Below, in pieces: positions 43,683 through 55,500 of a DNA stretch of 64,000 bases. Each line of letters begins with the position of its first letter. Position 1 is the stretch's first letter. The notes under the pieces are model-generated. The model saw only the letters and a program-made list of their open reading frames with translations. It made no database searches and was not told the origin of the DNA. The stretch comes from Rhizoclosmatium globosum (taxonomy: Eukaryota; Chytridiomycota; Chytridiomycetes; Chytridiales; Chytriomycetaceae), in assembly GCA_002104985.1 (NCBI GenBank), contig MCGO01000156.1, positions 24,510-88,509 of the forward strand, given 5' to 3'. Both the position numbers and the translations under genes were made by a program.

Positions 43683-45482
43683 TCACTCTGGAACAGGTCC
43701 ACAGCGATCAATGTTTCGCTGGTCAACACGCTCTTTCATACGATCTTGGCGATTCAAAAACTGGTTGACATTCATACCGTGCATCATTGGCCACATTTCA
43801 TCAATCGGAGTTGGATGCATACGGTAACAAGGATCATCATGGGTGACATTTACAGGAGCGCCCTTAACCCTTTGGTAAGGCACCCTTTCCGTAAGTGGGT
43901 GATATCTCTTGATTGTTCCATCAGCACATTGCGTTTCCGCATAAGATCTGTAAACAAATCGAATTGGACACTCAGGTGGAACAGTCACAGTCTTGTTGCC
44001 AGATTCCAAGAGCGTAATTGTAGTCGAGTTATCGGAATTAACTGAAGTCAAGTACCACACATCGTCGTCAGTAGCGTTGGATGAACCAAGTCCGTCGCGC
44101 TTTGTTCCGAACGAAAGTTTGACCTTGACCAAACTCTGGAACATTGTGTAAACCCAAGTATCGTCGATAGAAGTCGTTGGTACAGTCGTTGGGTTAGATC
44201 CGGGAATCACTCCGTCCCATACAGGGCACGTGATTGCAGGCATTGGAAGATCTCCGCCGCTTTGAGAGTACGTGTAACAGAGTGTACCTCCTTGTGTATC
44301 AAGCATTTGAGCGACTGTAACTTGCCAAGAGTCGACCTGCATTGATGGATTTGCAGTGCCACCGTTTGGAGCAATGGGGTCATTGGCAGTGATTGGTCCT
44401 TCGTAATCGTACTTGAATGCTGGACAACGAGATTGCCATCTCCACCAGACCTATTGATGAAGAATGCTGTCAATGAAATTGTTGTTCGAATCTGATCCTG
44501 AATCTTGACCGAACCTTATCAACGAACGCATGATGCAACCAGAAAATGGGATCGTTTGGGGAAATCGACGGGTTTGCCATATCACAGGTATGTAAGTCGC
44601 CTCCAAACGTGTTGTGTCCACCTTTCAATTGATAATGATGTTATAATCCTTTTAGTATCCATAATTTCCAACTTACTTGCATGGAATCCCACAAAATCAT
44701 CGTTACGATCACTAGCAGGAACGAGAATATCTCCTCTAAATGTCGCATCTGTAAACAAACCCAACGTTATAACTTGAATGATAAACACACCCTACAAACT
44801 CACAACTCATAGCCGCATTTCTAGAATTAATTTCTTCTGCAGGCGTCATAACCGACCCCACAGTACCACACCGTCTCAAACACTGCGTGGAATCGTGCAT
44901 TCCATACGAGTACTGCACAGAAACAGAATCCAACACAGCAGTCTGAAACCCAGCAAGTCCACCATCCAACACACAATTGAACGGATTATTGTTTGTCGGC
45001 GATCCAAAGTACGTCCAAACATCTTGTTTGTCCCAATCTTGGTTATGGGCGGACCAGTCCCAATAAGGCACACCACCTTGCCAACCAACTGATTGCATGC
45101 CTTGTTCGAACTTCCACATCATGGCGCGGTGGTATGGATAGAACTCGGCGGATCCGTGGGCCCATGGTGAGGCGAGTGCGTGACTGAGACATGTGATATG
45201 GTTAGGGTTGAGGGGTTCAGCTGATACTCAATGTGGGATGTGATCGCTGAATGCATTGGGAACTTACATGATTGTAAAGTCGTAGAGCGACATAACAGTT
45301 GGATCTATGGACTGCACGGGTTGTTGTTGTGGGCGGGCTGCGAGTCTCTTGATACAGTCAATGAATAGTTGTTTCTTGTCTGCCGAGAGAGTGGACCATT
45401 CTGGTCTCACGACTGGATTTGTACATTGCTGTGCCAAGGCGAGAGTCGCTGAGAGAGCGGCGACCAGAAGTCCAAGAAGCAT
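43683..45482 (-). CDS. Secreted tyrosinase (copper monooxygenase), copy 2
   Basis: Tandem paralogue of the gene at 41296-43540. Start ATG 45482, signal peptide MLLGLLVAALSATLALAQ, then CTNPVVRPEWSTLSADKK. Copper motifs: ASPWAHGSAEFYPYHRAMMW, then SISPNDPIFWLHHAFVDK with VRWRWQSRC. The middle includes TQCLRRCGTVGSVMTPAEEI, also in copy 1. The C-terminal extension is shorter than in copy 1, lacks the long Thr/Ala part, but keeps KGAPVNVTHDDPCYRMHPTP and ends NIDRCGPVPE. At least five introns, more than in copy 1, including one splitting DDFVGFHA from HNTFGGDLHTCDMANPS. The conserved C-terminal block in both copies may be a cleavable cap that keeps the enzyme inactive, as known for fungal tyrosinases. 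Confidence 0.92.
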
Positions 45483-45648
45483 CTCCAGATTTCAATAATG
45501 AAAGTTTCTAATTATCCATTCTCAACACAAAACGCCACTTCATTGAGTGTGATTATAGTTTATTTAGACGGATAAACTGACAAACCGCAGTTTCAACTAC
45601 TGCAGTTCACCAATTACCCTTTCTGCTCCAACTCCAAAGTCACGATGT

Positions 45649-46396
45649 TTACGCAGAAGGAGTCCTAAACATGAAAAGTTAGTTATTAACAGCGAAGTAT
45701 ACGCAGAAAACGAACCAAGAAGGGAAACAGTCCTTGATAGTCTTTCCAGAGTGTTTGCTGTCAATGTGCTCATTCAGGGCCTTTTCTCTGATGGTCAACA
45801 AGAAAGTTTGACGGCAAATTGAGCATTGAACGTTCTTTGCTGATTCGTTCTATTTGTTGTAAATACCCAAAAGTTAGATTCTTCTGCTTGAGAGACACAT
45901 TGATTCCGAAGAAGCTTCCAAAGCCACCATATTCATCCAGTGCATATTGCAGCATTGATCCATAGTTTCTTTGAATGAATTGAGGATGAGGTCCATTGAT
46001 CATTGACTAATCCGAGTGCATCTCTACACTCCAACACAAGATTCCGTCAACAAAGCAAACAGATTCGATATGTCGTTCATTGGCCATTCGAATGCATCCA
46101 CAATGTTTCGCCCTCTGAGTGGATGTTCAATCAAAGTGAGTCCCTCTGGAACTTCTCAGGCCGTCAAACGATTCCTCCACTCATTCGACTGATTTGAATA
46201 TACTGAAGTTGGATACTCACGACTTTGAGCTGGGACTTTGCTTCAGCACCGGCTTCCTTGGCCTTGCGGGCACGAGCCATAGCAGACTTTTGAGCCTGGT
46301 GTGATTCAACGTCAGCATGAGTAGACAATGAGTAACTTGATGGGATGAAAGTGGAAAGGGCAGATAAGGCGGATTACTCACGTTTCCTCCTCCCAT
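45649..46396 (-). CDS. Small C2H2 zinc-finger protein (ZNF706 / At2g23090 family)
   Basis: Four short exons, none long enough for an ORF list. A 15-nt first exon (ATG at 46396, MGGGN) joins by donor GTGAGT to AQKSAMARARKAKEAGAEAK and SQLKV. A third exon (from about 45853) gives NESAKNVQCSICRQTFLLTI and EKALNEHIDSKHSGKTIKDC, with the zinc ligands C-x2-C and H-x4-H. A last short exon closes near 45649 after CFPS. The start MGGGNAQKSAMAR is the hallmark of this conserved eukaryotic family. Human ZNF706 represses translation of Klf4. The role here is unknown, and the final few residues depend on an unverified splice. Confidence 0.8.
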
Positions 46397-46892
46397 TGTG
46401 ACTTTGTGTTTGTTGTTGGACTGAAAGAAAAAAGTGAAACAGAAGCAGAACTTTCTTTTCCATTCCTTTTGATAAATTTGAACATATTATCTACACAGTT
46501 GTAAGAAACTATTGGTAATAATCCCGTATCTTTATTGATGTGCTTCAGCTTAAATTCCTACACCTTTGACGATTATTTGGAGGAAAGAGGGACATCGAAG
46601 CAAAGAACAAGGCTATTGTCATTGCCGCTGTATACGACTGCAGTGATAAATACCTATGCCATCCAACTATCAATTGACATTTTTCTTTCTAATTGCTTTC
46701 ATTTGATTGTTGATACAATTATCCTGGTAATTATGATTGGAGGGTGGGGCCATATCGATAAGATGAGGAGCTTACTTCGAAGATCTATTATTATTCTCAT
46801 CGTCGAAAACGCCGAAAATCAGTTTATTTTGCAGATAGAGAAGAAAAGCCAAGCATTCCCGTCTTTCCCAAACAACGATTTCAAGCAACTGA
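46397..46892. other. Intergenic region between divergent genes
   Basis: About 495 nt of AT-rich sequence between the zinc-finger gene (minus) and the raffinose-synthase-like gene (plus). A 153-codon open frame spans it and enters the next gene out of frame; it has no coding character. No clear control site was seen. Confidence 0.45.
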
Positions 46893-49872
46893 ATGCACCT
46901 CCTCAAGCGAGCACGGCAGACAGTACAGCTGAGTATCGGAGCCGTTCTAGGATACTTTGTACTTTGTGCGTTCTTTTGGGGCCCAGGGGACATTGACATT
47001 GGATCGATGATGAACGCAGTAGTTCCAGGCAAGATTGAGACGAATTCAAAGGCGGCCGAGGAAACCGACGCACGACAACCACTCGAATTCAAAGTGACGC
47101 CATCGCTCGGGGCAGTTCACTCGGCACCGGCGAATTCAACGTTTGTTGTGCGAGTGACACTGTCGACATCCGAGTCCGTGGTGGACGATGCAACGACCGC
47201 CGAAGTCTGGACAGATCTCGGACACGGCGACACGGACTCAGGCAGAACGTGGCACAGCGTCGAAATGCACGCGTGTTCGGACGCATCGACAACAGTTGTT
47301 GTTCGCAGAGAACAAGACCGAACTCGGTCGCGACCGCGCTGCTTCGAGGCCCGGATTAAACTACCCCAAATTCAAACTGCCTTTGAGTACACGGCGAGAC
47401 TGGTTCAGTTAGGATCCACTGAGCCATTTGACGTGGATGCTGACGATATCGAGAAGGCGACCGTGAAAGTCGGTGCCCCTTCAAAAGTAATTCAGTGGCT
47501 CAACAAGGGCAATGATGCAAAGAATGCTGACGTGGTTGTCGTGGACTCAAATGATTCCCTGCCCAAATCACTCAAAGACCTCTTCAACTTCCACACTTCA
47601 ATCACTTTCTCAGCCATCGACATTCCTGCTGACTCTCAAATTTTGTTTGCAGGATCAATCAACGCTGCCAAACTCACTTCAAATTTTCTTCAGCTCAAAG
47701 TCCCCAATGCCACCACTCTTGTTCTTGAACGCAGAAAACAACATTGGCTCCAGCCTGCACACGGAAAAAACGGATGGCCGCATACTGCAATCTCAATGAA
47801 AAAGGAAGTCTCTTTTGCTCTGTGGAGTATTCAGTCTGACGCGTCGTCAGATATTACTACACCGCCACTTTTCGCCGTCCTCATCCCAACTCCCCCACAT
47901 GTACTCGCCGTTACTACAAATGGTTATTTTGGTATCGCGCCCACCCACAGTGCATACCTCTGGCCCCACGAATTCAAGTCGAATCCAGTTCGTGCATTCG
48001 TGGCCGTTTCACGAGACCCTGTCGCTGCTGTCCAATTCATTCTCAAACATATCAAAGCCAATATTCCTAAATCTTCTGTTGCTTCTCTTTCCAAAGTCGT
48101 TCGTCATTCTTTGGAGGATTCTGCGAACCAGACCCAATCTGATGAGTCTAAAAATGTCGTTTCGAACAAGGTCGTTCCGAATAATCCCGTTGCGGCTCCT
48201 GCTTCAAATCCACAATCTTCTGTTAGATTTTATGACAGGTTGGGATGGTGTACGTGGAATTCGTTGTACCAGAATGTTTCAGAGAAGGATATTGTTCTAG
48301 GATTGAATTCATTTAAGGATCACAAAATGCCAATTGATTGGCTTTTGATTGATGATGGGTGGCAGAATACCGATGCTGACAAGTTTACTTCTTTTGGATT
48401 GGTAAATATTCCTCATTTACTTCTCTTCTCAAACACTTTCTGATGTTCAACAAAATAGAACGCCAAAAAGTTTCCCTCCGGATACAGCCTCATCAAAAAG
48501 CTCAAAAAAGATTACAAACTGAGCCTCATTGGCGTATGGCATTCACTGGTTGGCTATTGGGGCGGCATCCAACCCGAAAGCGAAATCTCTGAAAAATACC
48601 CTCTCCGCCAACTCACACGCAAAGCAGGTTACTCCGAATGGTACCAACACACTCTCGTCGTAGACCCAGCTGCCTACCCTACGTATTACTCTGACCTTCA
48701 CAAGCAACTAACCGACGCCGGCGTTGATTTTTTCAAAATCGACGATCAGTCTGTATTCGAAGCGTCTAACAACATCAACAGTCCTTCCGAAGTCATGTCC
48801 ATATACCAAGACACGCTTGTGCGCGAGTCCAAGACCCGTCCTGTCATTTGGTGCATGGCGCATAACATGGAAGTTCTGTATGGAACGCTTTTGATGCGGT
48901 TTGGTGAGTCTGTGCCGTCGGGGCAGGCGCCGCAACGAACCATGAGGACAAGTGACGACTTTTTCCCGGATGTTCCTGACTCTCATACGTGGCATGTTCA
49001 GAGCAACGCATTGAATACGTTGTTGATTGGGAATTTGGATCCATGGACGCTTGTTGATTGGGACAGTGAGTGTTTTCTTATTCTATCAACTTTTGTTGTA
49101 ACTGTGTTTTTTTGAACAAATTCTTTCAGTGTTCCAAAGTGACCATGCGTATGCCCAGTTTCACGCGATTTCTCGTGCGCTTTCGAATGGGCCTGTGTAT
49201 TTGAGCGACGTGATTGGGAACCACAGTCTTTCCGTCGTGGCCCCGCTTTTATCCGGTGACAATCGGTTGATCCATGTGACAGGCGTACCCAACACGGCTC
49301 CCATGCCGCTTCCCAAAAGCTTGCTCGTGAACTTGACCAACGGCGACGGTCTTCTGTTTGTGCAAGCGTATGCAGCGGGGAGTCACGGTATTGTTCTTGG
49401 GGTATTCAACTGTGCCAAGATTGGGACGGGGAAAGTGAGTGATTCTGTGATACTTGGGCGTGACGTTGTTCGTCATGGTGTAGATGGATGGGGTAGTGGG
49501 AAACTTGCTGTTGCGTTTTATGCAAATTTGGCGGGTGGTGCTGACGAGGTTGATTTGTTGGATGATGTTCCTGGAGCAGAGATTTTGATTTCGTTGGGGG
49601 AAAGGGAGGCGGATGTTGTTACTGTTGTGCCGCTATGGAAGAGCGCCATGAGTGGAGTCCTTGTTGGGTGTTTGGGGTTGCAAGGAAAGTATTATGGGGT
49701 TGCTGGGGTTCGTGGGATCGAGTTTGAGGACGTAAAAGAGGGTGGGATTCGGGTTCGGCTGGACGCGGCGTTTGCTGGGGTGTATAGTTTCGTGACTGTG
49801 CAAAAGGGTGAGAAGGTGGGTAAGGTTGTGAATGTGGAGTGTTCGGAGGGGTTGAAGAAGTATGTGTTATAA
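46893..49872 (+). CDS. Membrane-anchored raffinose synthase/Sip1-family glycoside hydrolase (GH36-like)
   Basis: Start ATG 46893. A short cytosolic N-terminus and a signal anchor (LSIGAVLGYFVLCAFFWG) imply a type II membrane protein facing the lumen or cell surface. The middle (to about residue 420) is a beta-rich region with EKDIVLGLN next to it. The catalytic barrel has RLGWCTWNSLYQNVSEKDI, DWLLIDDGWQ, GVWHSLVGYWGGIQPES, the catalytic Asp in DFFKIDDQSVF, and ESKTRPVIWCMAHNMEVL. DFFPDVPDSHTWHVQSNALN is also typical of the raffinose synthase/Sip1 group. Two introns near 48400 and 49066 keep frame. The C-terminal beta domain ends at 49872. An alpha-galactosidase-like or transglycosylase activity is inferred; the substrate is not known. 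Confidence 0.9.
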
Positions 49873-50255
49873 TTGTTTGTATAATAAAGGTTGTTTTGTT
49901 TAAAATTGATCAGTTAAAATTTTATACTCTTAACGGATGGATTGAATATTAATCTTGAACAGTGACGTCCCAATCTCATTCATTGAACAAGGGGAAGACC
50001 ATTATTGGTCAAAACGACCCCTTCAATTCAAATTAGTTGCTGAATCTGCAAAGAAGGGATTTTTCGCAAACGTCACGACGAAGACGACTGCCATTTTCAT
50101 TATGTCGAAAATGACGTTGCTATGCAACACGCAGATGTGCCAGAATTTTGTTTGAATATTGTCTTTTGTGAGCTGTTAGCCAAGCAACCGAAACAATGTA
50201 AGACCCACGTGTTTTTGGCCCGTCCTTGCTCATACAGCTCACTGCCTGATTGAAG
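49873..50255. other. Intergenic region, probably holding the first exon of the carotenoid gene
   Basis: About 380 nt. The downstream carotenoid enzyme has no ATG in its first recognised exon, so its start must lie here. ATG 50102 with a donor at GTGCCA, or another short exon, are possible; I could not choose. TATA-like or other control sites were not resolved. Confidence 0.45.
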
Positions 50256-52436
50256 GAGTTCACGGACATCCTCGAACCTAACATACTTTGGCGTCCACTG
50301 TATCTACACCTTACCACCGATTCTTGTGCTGTATACTGCACTGCGTCCGTTTATCACAGCGACAGAAATCGCGAAAGTAGTTGCTATTTGCTTGCTTGCA
50401 GTAGTATACACTACTCCGTGGGATAACTATATTGTGGTGAGTCAAACTGTTTGGTTAACTTGAACCTGTCAAACGCTAATTCAAAGATTCAAAGGCCAAA
50501 GGCGCGTGGACTTATCCGAAAGATAGAGTTCTGGGAGTAATTGGTTATGTTCCAGTTGAGTTATCGCGGCCGGACTCATTTTGACAATGACTAATCATAT
50601 CGATTTCAGGTCGAAGAGTACGCATTCTTTATTATTCAAACCGTCTTTACGGGGCTAGTTTACACAGCTATAATTCCATGGAATATGCTGGTGTTTCATT
50701 TGAAGCCTGCTTCAGGCTTTGTTCGATACGGACCTATAGTTATGTTGCTTTCAGCAGCAACGATTGGATTCGCACTGGCTATTCCAGGAACAAAGAATTT
50801 TTATATTGGCGCCCTTTTAGCTTGGTCGCTTCCGATTTTGGCTCTCGAATGGGTAAGGATAAGAAAGACTGTCATCCACAACCTAACCATTTCGTAGTTG
50901 TCCGCCGGTCCATTCATCTGGAGCCTCCGAACACCAGCATTTGCAGTTGTCGGAGTTTCAACCGCGTATCTCTGCTTTGTGGACCACACTGCCATAAAAG
51001 CAGGTGTCTGGCAAATCAGCCACAAAGGAACAACTGGTCTCTTACTTACACCACATCTTCCAATCGAAGAAGCTCTTTTCTTTCTGATTGTTAACTGCAT
51101 GATTGTATTTGGCCTCCTCGCAATCGACCGTGGATTTGCTGTCGTACGTGTCCAAGAATCTCGTGTGGGAGGACGTGAAGAACGAATCCAAGCCTTTTCG
51201 CTGGATTTGTACAAAAAAGAGGAAACAGATAATGCACACGTACTATCAGATTGGACATTTAAAGATGAAGCTGAGCTCTGGATTCGTTCAGCGTTCATGG
51301 CAGAAAGACTTATGGACCAAGTTGCTGTCAAGGACTACGTCGCTGTGTATAACCTTATTTGTTCTAATAGCAAAACTTTTGCGATGGCTACAATGCTTTA
51401 TCCACAATCCTTGCGCGAAGATATCGTAGCACTGTATGGTTTCTGTCGTATCAGTGACGATGTGGCGGACGCAGTAGAATCCGGAAATTCATTCGCGAGG
51501 CATTGGAAAGAAGCCTGTATGGCCATGCTTGACGAATATGTTCACTTGTGCTACGAGCCTACAACTATAGAAACGAATAATGAAAGAATGGAGAACTTGA
51601 TTTCAGGAATCAGTGCAGTATTAAAGCAACTTCCTACCCCAAGTAATACAGAATCTACAAAATCGGTGCTGCGCCTGTTTTCAAAGCGTATTCCACGAAG
51701 TGTTCCAAAGGAATGCATCTTGGAGTTATTGGACAGTTACAAATGGGACTTGTCTGGAAAACATATTATTACGGAAGCAGACTTGATTGAACATTCTGGA
51801 CATGCGGCTAGTTCGGTTGGAGAAGGATGCACGTACTTGATGATGCGACATGATGCTGAATGCAACTTTTTCCATGCTGTTGATTGTGTCAACAAACCAC
51901 ACAAGTATGTCAACCCTCCTCGAGATTTGTTGGAGCAGGCAAGAGATATGGGATTAGCTTTGCAGCTTACGAATATTGCGCGTGATCTGATCACTGACGC
52001 GGAAGAGCTTGGAAGGACTTATATTCCGCATGCGTGGTTCATTGAAACCATTACTCGTTCAAATTCTGTGAAAGGGAATGATGATCTGGTTGATGGACTC
52101 AGGAAAAGAAAAGGGGACGACAGCGCAGGGAAAATCCTCAAATCCACTGTTGATGTGACGGTTCTTCGAACCAACTTCATCAAGAATCCAACCGGGAACC
52201 CAGCCGCGCTCAAAGCTTACTCTCAAAGACTTGTTGAGATGGCATCCCCAAAAGCAGAATCTGGCTTGATTGGAATCTCTCGTCTACCCAAAGCACACCG
52301 TTCAGCAGTCAAAGCAGCTCTGAAGATGTACATGCGTATTGGCGAGGCAATAGTTGAGGCGAAAGAATACCCTCGTCGTTCTGTGGTTTCAAAGAAGGAC
52401 AAGTTGCTGATACTCTTGGCAAACCTCTACAATTAA
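50256..52436 (+). CDS. Bifunctional lycopene cyclase/phytoene synthase (5' exon not resolved)
   Basis: Fungal CarRA/al-2 type fusion that makes phytoene and later cyclises lycopene to beta-carotene. The first recognisable residues are NLTYFGVHCIYTLPPILVLY, aligned with the start of Neurospora al-2. Membrane segments of the cyclase part carry the conserved PVEE in GYVPVEEYAFFIIQT and LPIEEALFFLIV. After three short introns (near 50437, 50556 and 50852) the synthase part follows: KTFAMATMLYPQSLREDI, the Asp-rich YGFCRISDDVADAVE and NIARDLITDAEELGRTYIPH. It ends LLILLANLYN at 52436. In this fungus it should give beta-carotene for pigment or light sensing. Coordinates start at the first supported exon; the true ATG is upstream. 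Confidence 0.92.
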
Positions 52437-52549
52437 TCGTAATTGACACAAAGATCCAATAAACTATCAGAGGTATTTACTCAAAAACGAAAACAAACCA
52501 AACAACAAAAAAACTCGCCATCTACTGTCTATCACCCGTTTGCCATCCC

Positions 52550-55500
52550 TTACTCTGCTTTCTTCTTGAACAAGTCTGGCGACACTCTAACCAAAACTCC
52601 CAAAGGAATTGAGAAAGCCGCCAATCCAAGACACAAAGCCCAGTCAGCACCATTCAGTGAAACAGTCTTGAAGGCTCTGCTTCCAAATTCCACAATAATG
52701 ACTTGAACAATCACAGATCCACCAACAATCGCAATAAACATGGGGTTCTTTTGAATGTTTTTGAAGATGTTAAGTTCTGTTTACGAAATGAAAGTTAGAT
52801 TTTGAACTGCATGAGTCAAAGGTACAAAAAAACCCACCTCTTCCAATCACACGGCAGTTAAGTTCGTTAAACAACTGACAGAACACAAAAGTGTTGAAGA
52901 CAAGCGTTCCCATGCGTTCATAAGATTCAGTGTACTCATCCGAGTTGGTTCCAACAATGACATCCATTCCATCACTAGTCCAAACAACCTGCGTACAGTA
53001 CAATGCTGCACAGACGACAATCTGGTAAACACTCTGCACAGAAATCATTTTCCACATGTCATAGTTAATCAACGGATCAGACTTTCTCGCAGGTGGTCGG
53101 TTCAGCAACTCAGGTGTAGGTGGATCCGTTGCTAATGCCAAAGCCGCAAACGTGTCCATAATCAAATTCACCCACAACAACTGAACAGCAGTCAGAGCTG
53201 ATAAAGGAGTCTTGGTCTCAGATGAAACGGCTGTCATGAAGGAGGAAAGAACAGTCAAGACTACAGCCACAATATTAACAGTCAACTGGAATTGCAAAAA
53301 CTTGCGGACGGAATCGTAAACGGATCGACCCCAGATGATGGCTTTGGAGAGGGAGGCAAAGTTGTCGTCAAGGAGGATAATGTCGGATGCTTCTTTGGCC
53401 ATTTCAGTTCCTGCAATGCCCATACTGAATCCGACATCGGCACTCTTAAGCGCTGGAGCGTCGTTGGTACCATCTCCAGTCACAGCGACAGTTTCTCCAA
53501 GACGCTTCAAGTTCTGAACGAGAATCTGCTTATCCAGTGGCGAAGAACGGGCCAAAACGCGGAGTTTGGGAAGGATGCGGTCCATCATTTCTGGGGTGAG
53601 TTTACGGAAAGTTGGGCCATCCATAACCGCTTCTGGGTCAAAACCCTCATCAGATTCAGGGAGGATTCCGGCGTTGATGGCGATGGAACGAGCAGTAGTA
53701 GTGTTGTCTCCTGTAACCATTCGTACAACGACACCGGCGCGTTTACAGTCTGCAACGGCACCTGGAACTTCTGGACGAATAGGGTCACGGATACCAACAA
53801 TACCAGCTAGAATCAAGTTCTCGTCATCTGTGTTTTCTCCCGATTGACTTCCAACAACTGGTTTGAAAGCCATACAAATGGTTCTCAAAGCGCATGCGGC
53901 CATAGTGTCAATAGCTGATTCATATTCCTTACGAACTTCATCGGTAATAGGAACAACCTAAATCGCAACTTAAGCTCAAACTCACACAAATTCACTAAAC
54001 TCTTACCCGTCCTTCCGAGTTCACATAACGATCACAAAGCTTCACAACAATCTCAGCAGCACCCTTACAAAACAACCACTTCTTGATAACTTCTCTATCG
54101 CCAAACAAAGCACCTTCCAACTTTCCGTTACGGTCCTGACGCTGAATTTTAACAATCGTGCTCATACGCTTACGGTCCGATGAGAACGGAATGACTTCCA
54201 CAACATCAGTGTTCTTACGATCATCCACATACTCCTTGCCCAACTTCCCACGTGTGAATTCCAACAACGCAATCTCAGTCTTACTTCCAACAAACTCGGC
54301 TGCAGGTTTATCAGCCTCTGCGTCTGGGGAGTGGTTAGCTGCACCAGTGGCCTTACGGAATTGAGAGCGTCCACGACGGCGTGAGGATTGCTCTTGCAGC
54401 GCTTTGGTTGCAGCAGCAGCTTTTGCGAGTTTGGCAGCTTCTTCAGCGTCGGTGACAACTTCTTCAGCGGTGCTGTTGAGGTTGATGGACCGTGCGATAA
54501 AGTCAACGACAACGTCAGGAATATCGCCAAAAACGTTTTTGCGGAAGATTGTGCCAGTTTCACTTTTGATGGTGTTGCTGCGAGAGACGGCGTCGGAGTC
54601 GTCTGCAGTCGCGAGAAGGCCTGATTGAGAGGCGTAGGTGTTGACTCGAGATACGGGTTGAGAGTCGACGCTGAGGGTTGTGTTGGAGCGGAGGACGGAC
54701 GTGGATTTGACGTCTGTAAAGACTTTCATCAAGTTGGCTTCGTGCTTGCTGTTTGTGCTCAGGTTTTCGGAACCGAATGTGTGACAGGCAACAACTCCAA
54801 CAACGACTTGCATCTTGTTTTGAGTCAAGGTACCAGTTTTGTCACTACAAATTGTCGTAGCGTTACCCATAGTCTCACAGGCCTTGAGGTGACGCACAAG
54901 GTTCTGATCCTTCAACATTTGTAATGTGGCGTAAGCAAGTGAAATAGTGACAGCCAATGGAAGTCCCTCTGGGACAGCAACAACCACGAGAGTAATAGCA
55001 ATAATCACCAAATTGATGACATCATTGACGATAGTGACAGTTGAGCTTTGTCCGTTGTGGTGGTTGATGACATAGACAATGACGAGGGTGACAAACATCC
55101 CAATAGCGATGTAACCACCCCATTTAGCAATCAAGTCCGCAAGTCCACCCAACTTGACTTGCAAAGGTGTATCTTCAGGCTCCTCGGCATCCAACGCTGC
55201 CAACAAACGACCATTCATGGATTGACGTCCAGTGGCAACCACAACCATTCTTCCAACACCGTTCGTCAACTTTGTTCCAGAGAACAAAAAGGGATCGTTT
55301 ACAGTATCTTTGTTCAAAGCCACACTTTCTCCAGTCATGCTCGACTCATCGGCACTCAAGTTGAATCCTTGAATCACAAGTCCATCTGCGGGAATCAAAT
55401 CTCCAGCTTGAATATGGCAGATGTCACCGACAAGAAGTTCGGTGGTTTTGATTTGGATGTTTGCGCCTTCACGAAGGACTTGGACGCGAGACAAGTCTTT

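Noticed and set aside
46535..46996. 153-codon open frame on the plus strand
   Set aside because: It spans an intergenic gap and enters the raffinose-synthase-like gene in the wrong frame; its translation shows no coding character.
50437..50444. TGAGTCA in the carotenoid gene as a bZIP site
   Set aside because: It is the donor GTGAGT of an intron extended by chance.
52443..52706. 87-codon plus-strand frame after the carotenoid gene
   Set aside because: Antisense to the last exon of the calcium pump; no coding features.
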